From Coniferiporia sulphurascens (taxonomy: Eukaryota; Basidiomycota; Agaricomycetes; Hymenochaetales; Hymenochaetaceae), in contig NBBA01000013.1 in assembly GCA_002794785.1 (NCBI GenBank), positions 558,001 to 622,000 of the forward strand: a stretch of DNA of 64,000 nt. The letters run 5' to 3'. Positions 47,801-59,886 of the stretch are shown piece after piece. Position 1 is the first letter of the stretch. Every line of letters begins with the position of its first letter. The notes below the pieces were generated by a model that ran no database searches, was not told the origin of the DNA, and was given only the letters and a program-made list of their open reading frames with translations. Position numbers and translations under genes: made by a program.

Positions 47801-50012
47801 CGGTGTGCCAGAGACGATCGCGGACTTGAAGCTTGCAGGGATCAAAGTTTGGGTAGCTACCGGGGATAAACTCGAGACGGCGATCGCAATAGGATACAGC
47901 ACAAATCTCATCTCGCAGGACTCGAACCTTATTGTTATTCGTGGTAGCGAAAAGGATGGGCTTGGTATCTTTGACCAATTGTATACCGCTGCGGATGAGT
48001 TCTTCCCTGACGCGCACGTACTCGAGAACGAAATGCTTGACATCAACGAGAAACATGCGCGCCGCTCAATTGGCGGGACGCCTGGCAACGGGGAACCGCT
48101 TCGCCGGGTCAATACTGGTGTTTCCTCGCTCGTGGGATCCCATAATGGAGAGCGACCGGGTGGCTTTGTGTTAGTTATAGAAGGGAGTGCCCTCACACAT
48201 GTAAGTTCTCGCTATCTCATGAGGTTTCAACAGTCGTTTAATAATCGATTTTATCTAGGTTTTTGCGGACGAGGACAGCAAACGGCTATTACTCAGTTTA
48301 TCCATCCAGTGCGAGGCTGTTGTCTGCTGTCGAGTGTCGCCATTACAGAAGGCTCTAGTCGTCAAGCTGGTGAAAGATGGTATCGGGGCGATGACACTGG
48401 CAATTGGCGATGGTGCAAACGATGTCAGCATGATCCAGGCAGCCGACGTCGGCGTAGGCATTTCCGGTGAAGAGGGTCTACAGGCGGTCAACTCGTCGGA
48501 CTATGCGATTGGACAGGTGGGGATTTTACCTTTAGCATTTTTTTCAGGGCAGCTTGTTGATAAAATATTAGTTCCGCTTCTTAAAGCGTTTACTCCTGGT
48601 TCATGGGCACTGGTCGTATCAACGTAACGGGAACATGTACGTTTTGGTTTTCAGGACGATCAATCTCTACTAACGGAAACTTCAGGATTGTCAACTTCTT
48701 CTATAAAAACATCATTTGTATCGGCATCCTATGGTGGTTCCAGATCTATTGCGCATGGAGCTCACAATACGTATTTGAATATACCTACCTCCTGTTCTGG
48801 AATGTATTCTGGTCGCTGTGCCCTGTTATCGCAATTGGGTTGTTTGATCGTATGATCGGTGGGTTTAAGAGAGAATGCTATTTTTTCCGATATGAAGTCT
48901 GACGCAGTCGCTTAGATGACGATATTCTGATGGAAGTGCCTGAGCTCTATCGTTACGGCCGGGAGGGATATTGGTTCGGGACCAAGACATTCGTTATCTA
49001 TGTGTTTGACGCAGTGTACCAGGTGCGTTCGTGTTGCATTCGCTTGTTGATGAAACTAAGGCTTTTTTCTTTTTAGTCCACCGTCATTTTCTTTGTTACA
49101 AATTATTCGTATTTTATGCCCACGGCCAGACCTGATGGATACGACGTCGCTCAGTATGAATTTGCAACGGTTGGTTTCAGTTCGATGAAGTCAATTGAAT
49201 ACATTCTGATGTGCTTACTCACCAGGCGATGGTGCTCGCGGCGGTTATGTCGGCCAATATGTTCAATGGACTGAATACGGCTGCTTGGACCGGTTGGGTT
49301 GTTTTCGCAGTCTCCATCGGCATTGTGCTGGTCTGGGCCTATACTGTGAGCTTCATTCTAATACGCGTATTGGCTCCGAGCATCCGTTCTGATGAATCAC
49401 TCTTCCAGGCCATCTACTCACTTATTTCCCCCGGATGGTTCTACGTACCTGTCTTGTGCGTATTACCTTAATTGACTTCACGTTATTTGTGCTTGACTTC
49501 TCGTTTCCTACAGCGGCAACGATCACTATCTTTTCCACTCTGCGATCTTTTGGCTCGTCCTGCCCCTTACTATTTGCTTTTCGCTTCTCCCGCGTTATGT
49601 AATGAAGGCATACAAGGAGAATTACGCTGCGACAGACATCGACAAGTTACGTCGGGTGCGCAGGGACTTTCCCAGTTTGCGCTCTCGCGAGGAACTGCTC
49701 GGCGAGTTGCCGTACAAGCGGAAGTCAATGGCCGCATATATGGGCTCACGGCCGTCGCTTGTCGATCGCCGAGGTAGCCGCACGGATATGGCGACCGGTG
49801 AGCGTGGCGTACACCGTGGCTTCGATTTTGCGCAAGAGGAGGGTGGTATTGCTATCCAACGCATCCAGACGAACCTATCCGAACGTCGGCAGCATGTACT
49901 GGGCGAGGGCAAACGCGGGTCGGGCAAGGAGCGGAAGAAGAGTGCCGGTTCACGACTGCGTGTGTTCTCACTTGGACGGTCAAGAAAAAACCGCCAGCAG
50001 CAGTCTGAATAA
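44889..50012 (+). CDS. DNF1: P4-ATPase phospholipid flippase, DNF1/2-like
   Basis: Phospholipid-transporting ATPase that flips lipids to the cytosolic leaflet of plasma or endosomal membranes. Motifs in order: [21 protein letters not shown] (M1), [22 protein letters not shown] (M2), an A domain with [15 protein letters not shown], then [10 protein letters not shown] with the phosphorylated Asp at 46780-46782. The nucleotide domain has [17 protein letters not shown] and [13 protein letters not shown]; the hinge has [22 protein letters not shown] and SDYAIGQFRFL. About ten membrane segments and a basic C-terminal tail follow. The proposed start uses a 24-nt exon (MAASDWLAG) joined to [14 protein letters not shown]; an ATG at 45001 is possible instead. 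The product is about 1,400 residues. A His-rich stretch in the A-domain loop (45792-45863) is unusual. Confidence 0.9.
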
Positions 50013-50624
50013 ATCACATCTATAATTTAATTTTTCTTCTACTAAGACAGCATTTATGAACCTTCACGCCTGGATAATCTAGTTCCCGCTAGTCTGTTGT
50101 TCTCTTATTCGTTATTCGCACATCGTTCATTTAACTCGTTCACACCCGCATTCTTTCTATTCATATTCATTCAGGAGTGTAGCAATGTACTGTATCAAAA
50201 ACTAGCGATGTCCTGAGTCTTGTGAGAACCTCACTCCTCACATATTTATAGATATACACCGTTTTTATTGCTCGGCAAGGTCTAAAAACGACAGCAAGGA
50301 ACTTGTGACAGAATCTGAGCTCAGCAACGCAAACATTGGAAATAAGAGCCAAGCTAGAAGAAAAGGCATCGCCGTGACTGTACTGATGTCCAGCACGGGA
50401 ACGATGAATCTCATGGTGAGGTTCAGTGCGAGTCCAGTGGACGTGAGGCGGATGGGTCGAAGCATACTCCGTAACTATCGGTACGCCGCATCGCTATCGA
50501 CGAAGGGCTCTGACGACTAGCCCATTCCAGGGAGTTCGTGACCATGCGCATGGAAGCGCGTGGCGCTTATTGTCGGCCCGCACGGTCGAGTCACGTAGGA
50601 AGCGGCGAAAGCAAGCATCTGGAA
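50013..50624. other. Convergent 3' intergenic region P4-ATPase / UPF1
   Basis: 612 bp between facing stops. A 66-codon minus-strand frame at 50265-50465 encodes two hydrophobic stretches (described under findings); otherwise nothing recognisable. Confidence 0.45.
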
Positions 50625-53600
50625 CTAAAAGACGGTAACGCCAGACTGCGTGCCAGTGTACTGTGACTTCATGTCGTCGAGATCCGCCGCGTCGTCCTGG
50701 CTCTTGTAATCAAACTGAGAGAGACTACCTGCATCGGAGACGCCTGCCATAGACGACAACGAACCGCGGCGGCGGAGGCGGTCGGACTGCGAGTACGCGA
50801 TACTGCTCGCTCTCTCGGACGGGGCACCACCGCCAATAACGCTCCCCGTGTCTGCAACGCTGCTTGGGCCGATATCTTGCGAAATGATTGAGCTCGCATA
50901 ACCACCATACGTGCTACGCTTCTGTCCATTTGCCGAGCGCTGCATGCCTTGTCCAAAGGGTCCATTGGTGGCTGCGAACATAGGGAGTCCGGAGGAATAT
51001 GTCGCCTGCGAACGCAGGGATTGGACATCAGAGGGAATATAACCGAGAGGATCATGCGTCCGATAGAAGCTAGCGTCAAATCTACTGGGAGTACCAGAGC
51101 GACCACTGGCTCCACTAAGGAGGTCACGGGCACTGACTTCATGGCGACGGAACTGGTCGAGAGACTTGTTGAGAGCTCGTCTGGGTTTACTGAACTGTAT
51201 CATGCTGGGTTGCAAATTGTTCAATGGCCCCTCAACGAGGCAACTCTTCTCCTTGTAGTGTGTCAAAAGATAATGCCAGAGCGGATGCTGGGAATTGAGC
51301 GATCAATACAAGTTCAAGCATCGGACATCGGGGAGGCACCTACCTTACTCAATACTTTCGGGTTGCCAAGAATCACGACTCCGTACTTCGCACGAGTCAA
51401 AGCAACATTCAAACGCCTTGGGTCGTTTAAGAAACCGATGCCCTGATGTTCGTTACTCCTGACGCAGCTGAGGATAATATAATCCTTCTCACGACCTTGG
51501 AATGCATCAACACTGGCAACCTCGATCTCTTTGTACAGGTCTTTCTTTAAAGAACCGTTGAACTGCATGTAGTTGACAATATATGAACGCTGTCCTTCGT
51601 AGGGCGTTACGACCCCAATCTGGGCTGGGACAACACCAGATTTAAAGAACTTGGTCACGATCTTTTCGACGTTAGAGGCTTCGGTCCTAAAAAAAACATG
51701 AGTTCTGCATACAGCAAGGGAACGTTGGGTAATGCATACCTGTTAAGGAACGATGTACCACTAGACGATATTTCCTCTTGCCCTAAATTCTGATAAAAGA
51801 ACATGGGGGTGTCCGGGACAGGCCAGGGGAAGTCCACATTCTTCCTAAGGCGTTCCGGCGCTGTTACACCATTCTGTAGCGTCCCTTCATAAAACATATT
51901 CGAAGGGAATTCGGATAGGCAAGGGTGCATGCGGTACTGCACTTGCAGACGAATAGGTCGGTTGCCGAGGACGACAAGTCTCTCAAAAAGGGATTGTGTC
52001 AAGCCCGCGCGGGCAGCCTTCTTATTCATAATGACTGGTCCAAGTTGCTAGAAAACGAATTAGAAATTGAAAGCAAAGTAAAATCTGATGAAAAGTCTTA
52101 CCTGGTGGTCACCCACGAGAACAACCTGCTTACAACCAAGAACTAGTGGGATCATGCATTCTGTTGGAAAAGCAAAAAGAGAATCAGACAAAACCAGCAT
52201 TGCATGGGAAAGATACCTACCGGGTTCGGCAGCCTGTGTCGCTTCATCAATTAAGACCGTCCTAAATTTCAGCTTGCTCAGTCTTGGGTCACCACACCCA
52301 ACACAAGTTGCGCAGATTACATCCGCCGCACTCAAAATTTCCTTTTCACACAGTCTGATAAGTGTCTTGTACTTCCTCTCGTCATTCGAACTCAATTCTC
52401 CCTGCTCGTTCTTCAGCAGAATAAGTTTTTGTAATTCAACGTTTGTCGTATTGTTTGCAACCTGGCGATGCAGCGTGAGGAAGCCGACAGATGAGTCGAG
52501 TGCTTCACGCGATTTCGCCGTCAGGCGCACGACCTTCAGGCCCGTCGCGTGAATTTTCTCCGTAAGCTGATCGACAGCAACATTAGACGGCGCGCAGACA
52601 AGTACTTGTCCTGGATTCATTTTGGCAAGGTGATAGACGATGGATGCGGAAGTTACAGTCTTCCCTGTACCCGGAGGTCCCTGGAATAGATTTGCCCCAA
52701 ATCATTAGAAATTCGACTATTTAAGGAGGTATGACCGACCTGAATAAGACTTAGGGGCTTCTGCAACACACTCTTAACAGCATACATCTGCGAATGATTC
52801 AGCTCGGGAAGTCCTGGTGCGGAGAACCTCTTCGGCATCTGTGTCCTGAGTACTTGTGGTTCAAGCTCGTGACCGAGGAGTTTATGGTACTGCAATAATA
52901 GGTCAATATCAAGAAATATCCCCTGAGTTGTGCGACTCACGATGTAACCGCTGACACTTTTCTCATCAACAGCGAAAGTCTTCATGGCAAGCTGCATCCT
53001 GTCGAAACTTGTCGACTTCCAGACGAAGTCTGCTATGAAATTATGCGTCAACTCCGTGGGCACGCCCTCGTTCTTTCTCAATTCAAGCCCAATTTCATCA
53101 GACACGTCTGATGAAGTTCGGAATTAGACGGTTTAATCGTAATATGCGCGGCGACTCACTATTGGGAATTTTGATGACATGGCCTACACCTTCCCAAGGC
53201 TTATGCAATTCCCCTTGGTACCTCAACCGCAATTCATCACCGACAGCCAACCTAACCTCGCCACTCTCCAATTTAGGTAGATTGAACCAAGCCACACGCT
53301 TGTGATTAAGACCTAGATCCCAACGTATTGAGATGTCCGTCTGTGTCTGGCTCTCCTTCAGCCTCTTGTCGTAGTCAGCCTCTATCTTTACCAGTGGGCC
53401 GAATATGTTTTGGTACTGGTAAGCATCTTCGTAGCGCAGTAAGATCGGTTGGGGCTCGTCATCTACACCAGGCTTCTCGAGGTCCTCAAGTGTGGCATTG
53501 GCATTATCGCGCCACAGGTCCTCGAGGCGATTAATCTGCGCAAACGAGATCTGACGAGAACGTAGTTGTTCTGCCTCACTTGGCGGCTTGACAAGCCAGG

Positions 53601-54360
53601 ACAGAAATGAGCGGTCGTCTATGAGTGGCGCCCAGAGGGCGGCATTCCAAGAAATATCCTTGGAGATTGCGGCACAGGGTTGGCTGATCATAATCAGTTG
53701 AGTGCGCGGACGTGCGTAAACCCTAACAAAAACTACATACCGACATAGCAGCACGACGACTGTATCACTTTTCGCTGGGATAAAGCCGAGCATGAAGACG
53801 TTCTTGCTTCCACAAATGTAACACTCTGGAGTGGTCTCCCCCAAGGGGCTCTCGGCGTGCAGGATGACCTCTTTGTGTTTAGCGCGCACGAGGTGGTTGA
53901 CAATATGAGAGGCGGAAGTGTTCCCGCGCGAGTTGCAGAACCATTTTGAACAGACGAGGCATTTAACGACGGAAGCTGGCGAATGTATGCCACAGTAGCT
54001 GTATTTATTTCAGAAACATATCCCATACTTGTATTCATTCAAGAGCACTTACCTGCATGCATGCGGTGGCAACTCCACAGCGTTTTCGTCCTTCAAATCA
54101 TCCAAGACACCATCAAGATCTTCATCCACGGCAGAAGACTTGGAAAGGACCTGCTGTCCAATATTATTCCCAAGACTACTGCCATCAAGATGCTTAGGGT
54201 CGCCAGGAATCGAAAGACTAGAGAGACTCTCAAGGTCGGCGGGCAACCTGTTCTGAGTACTTGTTGTATAGCCAGACACAATAGACGAAGTGTCGTCTAC
54301 AATCGGTAAACCGCCGTAGGACGAAGCAGAGTCGTATTGGAAGTTATCAAACGAGTCCAT
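50625..54360 (-). CDS. UPF1: UPF1/NAM7 RNA helicase of nonsense-mediated decay
   Basis: Superfamily 1 RNA helicase that detects aberrant termination and triggers mRNA decay. It starts [17 protein letters not shown]. The Cys/His-rich UPF2-binding domain has [39 protein letters not shown] and [11 protein letters not shown]. The helicase core has a P-loop (QGPPGTGKT), DEATQAAEP (DEAD-like box II), [49 protein letters not shown] and [10 protein letters not shown]. The C-terminal tail is about 140 residues and rich in SQ/TQ sites, ending [10 protein letters not shown]. The total is about 1,090 residues with about eight introns. All catalytic motifs are intact. Its upstream region is only about 177 bp, up to the METTL25 stop. 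Confidence 0.96.
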
Positions 54361-54537
54361 AGTGATAGTAAACAACAGCAGAGAAATGAGCAAGAAATGA
54401 AGTGCATGCAAGATTCACAGCCGTGACACAGACTCGGCGGTGCCGCGGAATGAATCAAAGCATTACTAATAGCGTCTTCCTTACTCAGAACATGGTTGTG
54501 GCGCGGCCCAAGACCTCAAATAGTACCTAGTCATACA

Positions 54538-56384
54538 CTAATTACATTTTCTATCAGACAACGGGCACATAACTATACCGACATTCCTTCCACTTCCAGT
54601 TGCCTGGTCGAACAGATTCACAGGATAAGCGTGCATGGATGGACGTCGGGATGCATCTCGTAATGTTTCCTGTAGCCATAAATATCTATCGAGAATCAGG
54701 AGACTCTCCACAGACGGCCCAAGTAGACACCGTAGAGCCTGCAGCGTCTCCAAGCGTCTCGCCAAAGGGGTCGACTCCACCGTACTAGAATGACGTGTTT
54801 CTCTGAAAATTTTCGGTAAATCGATTCCGAGTTTTTGGCCAGCGAAATACAGAAATGAGCCGAAGTTTTCGTATGCTTTGTTACCCAATTTTCCCAGTCT
54901 CCGTCCTTCAGTGGCTGAACCCTCCACAGACCTGCCCACTTGCAGAAGTATCGGTGTAATTAAGGCCCGGTAAAGAACCTTCTTCATGGCAAGTTCGGAG
55001 GCACTGGTTGTCTCCGCGGTCTGGAGCCACTGCGAAGGGACTTGTGCTGCCAACTGGAGGTGATGCGAAGAAATAGCGAAATCCGAACAGTTTTGCTCTA
55101 TATGCGTTTTGACGAAGTTAGATAGGGGAAAATCTACGTTTATTGTGAGCCTCAAGGCGCGGAGTACAGAAATATTGCCGTACGTACCACTTTTTTCAAC
55201 TAGATTATAGCAGCAACCTACGACGACAGCAGCCGCTACAAACCAAGGTCTCTCTTTTTGGGACCCACTTGCCTCCTTTCTAAGGGCGAGAGCCTTCCTC
55301 AAAATTGTAGGGGTAAGGGATCCACATGCATGCAACGCCACGAAAACCACTGGGGTACGACTAGATGGTGAATCCATTGACTCATCAGCCTTGTGTGCCC
55401 CTCTAGAACCAAGCAGCCAGTCATCAACGACATGCTCTAGGTCAACACCGCTTCCAGGCTCTGACGACGCTTTTCCCGGATGATTATGCATACTCGGTTC
55501 TTGACCAAGCCACACTGTGCGGAAGCTCAAAGACCCTTTTGAGGATGATACACCAATACAGGGATGCGTCCCCTTCTCGTTATCGAGGCCACGATTTGAT
55601 TCTGCTTTCGATTGGCGAAAGCGACGCTCTGAACCTTCTGTTTGATGTGTGGAGGAATCCAAAGCAAGAACGTGAATTTGCCCCAGAGAATCTACTCGTG
55701 CTTTATTCACTATGCACACGACTGGAAAAAAGAGGGTACGTACAAAGGGAACGCGCCAGATAGCCCTAGCAATCGAGATCTTCAGAGTGTCCAATAGAAC
55801 AGAGTCGAGAAACTAACCTGCCCTGCTCCGATGTCAATAACATGGCGTACATCTACTCCAGTAGAGTCGCAGATTTTTTTCAAAAGATCCAGTACATATG
55901 TTGTCATGCGAGAGACTTCGTGATATTTCTTCGGAGACATCCCTTTTGAAGGAATATCAAGAACAGTGTGTCTATGTTGTTTGTATTCATGTACTTCGCC
56001 GGACCCGTGCAGTGGGACAATCCCGGAAAACCGAGGTAACGATAAGACATTAGCCTCAGAAATCAAACGGTAGAGCTCATCGGGGAGACCAGAATATGTA
56101 ATTTGTCTTCCCGTATCCGCTCTGACCTTGTCGCTTTCCCGAAGTCCATAGTTTGCTAGGCTTGCTTCAATGAGAAGCTTCCAGCGAGCGCGGGAACCTT
56201 GTCCTGCCCATTTCCACCATGACCAGTTGTATGGGACCTCTGCCAATGCTGGATCCGACTCGTCGAGTGGAAGGGGCTGAGCACCCAAATCGTTTGGATG
56301 TGTACGCAAAATGGACGATACGAGAGGGCGGGAAAGGAAATCAAGAAGTTTGGATGCCTGTGATTCCACTGAGCTAGGTTCCAT
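54538..56384 (-). CDS. METTL25-type methyltransferase (RRNAD1 family)
   Basis: Predicted S-adenosylmethionine-dependent methyltransferase of the METTL25/RRNAD1 family; the substrate is not assured. It has a helical N-terminus (PYNWSWWKWAGQGSRARW), the family block GMSPKKYHEVSRMTTYVLD, then the SAM-binding loop HVIDIGAGQGYLARSLYSLG and HVLALDSSTHQ. Later FVALHACGSLTPTILRKAL and AAVVVGCCYNLVE mark the second half. It ends NVGIVMCPLSDRKCN. The reading frame appears to break after DIGAGQ; two 52-nt introns (55766-55817 and 55692-55743) around a 22-nt exon restore it and give 580 codons plus stop. An upstream exon is possible, because an AG acceptor precedes the chosen ATG. Divergent or nested genes: none seen. 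Confidence 0.85.
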
Positions 56385-56739
56385 CGGCTCGTTGATTGCC
56401 TAAGGAAAGAAAAATATTTTTATGCGAATAGTACATGCACAAGTAGCACGAGTCGATCATTACAATGACTTGTATCTCGAACTACCTTTTATAGTGTTTG
56501 ATCGACGCTGCCTGACGCTGCAATTGAAACACGAAAACTTATTCAGGTTTATGAACGTCCCCTTCAAACTTCAATCAAAAGCCTAAGCATGCGATTACAT
56601 TATGATACACGACAATTTTATGTCAAATTTGGTGGTCAACTATAACCCGATTTCAGTACTGGCCCATCACTCTCGGTACCGTGACCTATCTGCGTAACTG
56701 CGAGGCGGCACTGCTAGCGACACGAATAACTTTGGAAGT
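56385..56739. other. METTL25 promoter region and permease 3' flank
   Basis: 355 bp; both flanking genes are on the minus strand. AT-rich, with no gene or repeat that I can support. Confidence 0.45.
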
Positions 56740-59067
56740 TCACTCCTTCTCCGGAAAGTCATTATCAGAGTCTTTCTCAATGGTTCTGACCGGCCCTTTG
56801 AACCAGTAAGCCCCTCCGTACACCGGAAAATAGAAGTAAATCAGTGCGAGTGTTAGAACGCCTCCAAATACGACAACGGTGTAGTTCATCGATGCGGCGT
56901 CCGGCGTCGGCGTACTGGGAAAAAGGAACACGGTTGTGTTGAATATCATCCAAATGACGGCAATTATGGAAACGGGGAAACTCTGCATAAAGTGATTTAG
57001 GTTAGTCTGAAATTTTTTTACCAATCAAAGAATCTGACAAGTTTTCCGAGGTAAAAGGGCCCTGGTTTAAACTCAGTCTTAGACGTCAAACGAGCCACAA
57101 TCGGGATAGTGTATGCAACGTTCTGGCCCGTAATGCTAATGGTGAAAATGGCGCCGATCGCCGCTGGTCCGGCGAACGCGAGGAGACCGAGAAAGAGGGC
57201 TACGAGTGCGGCAAACCATACACCCGTTACGGGGGCTTTCGTGCGTGGGTTAAGTCGATAGATGAATCTAGAGAACGGGAGACCACCGTCGCGAGCGAAT
57301 GCGAAGGTTTGTCGGGACGACGCAAGGAGCTGAGGGAAATATTTAGAGATTAAGAAGTGTCAGTGCAGAGCCTTAAGGGAAATGATAAAGTTCGTACTGT
57401 GCTCGAACCCATCATAAACTGGACAACAATTATAAGGGACCACAGAGCAAGTGTCCCTCCCTTCCCAAAGCTGTTAAAGAAGATCTACTTATCTATTGAT
57501 TTCCGTTGCGGAAGAAGTCATGTAGTAGAAAATACGCACAGTTGCCAAGGGTTGGCCGATCGGACTGGAAAGGATACCTTCTACATCGGTTCCCATGTTA
57601 AATGCAAGTACCATGTTGATCGCTGAATCAACCTGTTACAATCACAAATGAGCGTAAGACGTTGAGAGACTCACCCCAGCCCAAAACTCCAGCAACAGCC
57701 ACGGATGAGATCATGGCAAAGGGTACTGCAGTTTGAGAATTGGTCGCTTCCTCACTAATGTGCAAGCTAGCATCGTAACACCCTAAAGATGAGTTCAAGT
57801 CGTTGTTACAAGATGGCCGAAAATGAACTCCAAAGCTTCACTAACCGAGCGTCCAAACAGGGGCAAGAAAACTGAGAATAAACGCATAGCCATTTGGCCA
57901 ACCATCAACTATTCGTGAAAACGAAGTAAGAATGATGATTTTGCAGTATATGCGCCAAAGCCAACGAACGATTTTCGAAGCTACCCAGAGCGTAGCTCGC
58001 GCTGTTCTTGAATTCTTTGGATGTGGCAGCTGGTACAGCTATAATCACAGCTAAACACAACCTTGAGAAATATTTTGTGTTAGCCTGGATGAGCGATAAC
58101 ATTAGTCTTACTGACAATATATTTAACGCTACATAAACGTTTTGAAGGCGAGCTAGAACTGTCGTAGCCAGACTGCATATGATCGCGTGACAAAACAAGA
58201 CCGCTACATATATGCCGCTAGCAACCGGATTTAATTAGACGACGTTATCTTCCTATCAAAGGATGTTCTCACAATGTTTGGGCTGTCGACGGAGTAAACG
58301 TCATATCTGAGCCTATACTGGCAGCGGCCATGATTTGGACAGCAAGACCCCAGTCTACCGAGGCGACGCCCCCGATTAAACCGATAGTGTTAGAGTCTTA
58401 GTGAAGGACACAAACCAACAGGTTTGATATTTGGTAATTCTGGCAAGGAAAGCACGTTGCCGAACTCACAGCCAACAAGCCAGGACAAAAGACACCTCCA
58501 GCGCGGAGACGAGAACCGAAACGTCCAGTAGTAAAGTCCCCCGGACGTCGGCATCGCGGACCCAAGCTCCGCGAGTGCTAGGGCAATGATCAGGACGAGG
58601 ATAGCGCAAACCGCCCACTATCTCCAAGAGAAGTAAGTCCTTTGATATTTGAAGTGGCCATAGAATCGGACTTACGCCCCACACCATAGCGGACGTCCCA
58701 CCGTTAGGCATCGCATAGACAAGTACGGAGCTTCCAGCCAACCATAAATTAAGAAAAAAACCACACTTGTATGGAGGCGGGAAGAGACTCACGCAATTGA
58801 AGGGAGAACGCCAATTATACTGAAGGCAACTCCAAAAAGCTCGAACTTGCTGAACTGGCGTCTGAGCTATACATATATGTATTTCAGTACCGCTCTGTTC
58901 GCTCCTGTCCCTTTGTCGCGGAGACTACCCACCTCTTGCTTATACCCAAGGCTGGCTAGGAACCGTTCGTCCGACGAAAAAATGTCGTCGCCTTCATACT
59001 TTGGGTGATCCCCCGAATGAACCTCATCCATTGACTTTTCTGACGGGCTGCTGACCGACGGTGCCAT
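56740..59067 (-). CDS. APC-family amino-acid / GABA / choline-type permease
   Basis: Membrane transporter of the amino acid-polyamine-choline superfamily, most like fungal GABA, amino-acid or choline permeases; substrate not assigned. It starts MAPSVSSPSEKSMDEVHSG and has the cytosolic lead FLASLGYKQEV and FSKFELFGVAFSIIGVLPS. The conserved first-half loop is ALAELGSAMPTSGGLYYW. Later blocks are FILSFLAPVWTLGCYDASLH, ISEEATNSQTAVPFAMISS and ASSRQTFAFARDGGLPFSR. About twelve membrane segments are expected. The C-terminus is charged (TIEKDSDNDFPEKE). The product is about 560 residues with about ten short introns. Head to head with FAN1 across 820 bp. No stop remains after splicing. Confidence 0.87.
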
Positions 59068-59886
59068 ATGCCTAGTTATGCGATCTGTTCTTTAGGGTAA
59101 AAGCGCAGCTGCCAGTGGCAGGGGATGAAGATGGGTGGGGAACAGTGCTGAATGCGATAACGATACTGCCCGCCTTGTGTCCATCGGTATTATACATTGA
59201 ATTAGCGGAGCGAAAATAGCGCCGGAGGCAAGAAGAAGTCCGGCTCGTCCAAGCGAACTCTAAATAAGCTCGAGTTTTGAGACGGACGATAAGCCAGAGC
59301 AGCGCATGTCCCCACATGGGGAAATAGTACGTGGGGGGGACCGTATGTTTCGAAAACCACACGCCAGCCTCGGGTCGAGAATGAGATTGCTCTTGACGCC
59401 ACTAGCAGGAAAACTGCCTTCGTTAGTCCTCTTAATGAACGAAATTAGGCGCAAATAAAATTGAAATCGAGGATTCTGGCTTCTTTCCACGCGGATTAGA
59501 CTGAGATCACTAGTATAAGATGGTAACTTGAAAGAGAAGTTCAACTTGAAGGACCGCGCTTCCGACATCCATGTCCGTTAGTCACGCGCCGGCAAGACGC
59601 GTTGAGTCACATAGAGTCACAGGAGCGGTCAGTGCTAAATTAATTGCAACCGTCACGTCGACTACAACCTGTAGTGTGTGCACAAACCGGCGTGTCTGTC
59701 AACCACGGCTTCCAAACTCCGGAGAACTAACATGAGACCTTCGACGTTGACAACAAATCCCTCGCCGGTTTTGTAACACCGTACCATTCCACTACCAAGG
59801 TGCACTCAAGTCAAATTACCAGCCGCCCTCAAGCAACCCGGGCCGTGACTTCAAGTTGAAGACTTTTAACCACCGGCCTGAGGAAT
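59068..59886. promoter_or_regulatory. Divergent promoter region permease / FAN1
   Basis: 819 bp between divergent starts. Some of it may be N-terminal coding sequence of FAN1, because the FAN1 start is not certain. No repeat or RNA gene seen. Confidence 0.4.

Noticed and set aside
55700..55745. 22-nt intron GTACGTACCC...TTCCAG in METTL25
   Set aside because: Too short for the spliceosome; the 52-nt alternative keeps the family sequence and the frame.
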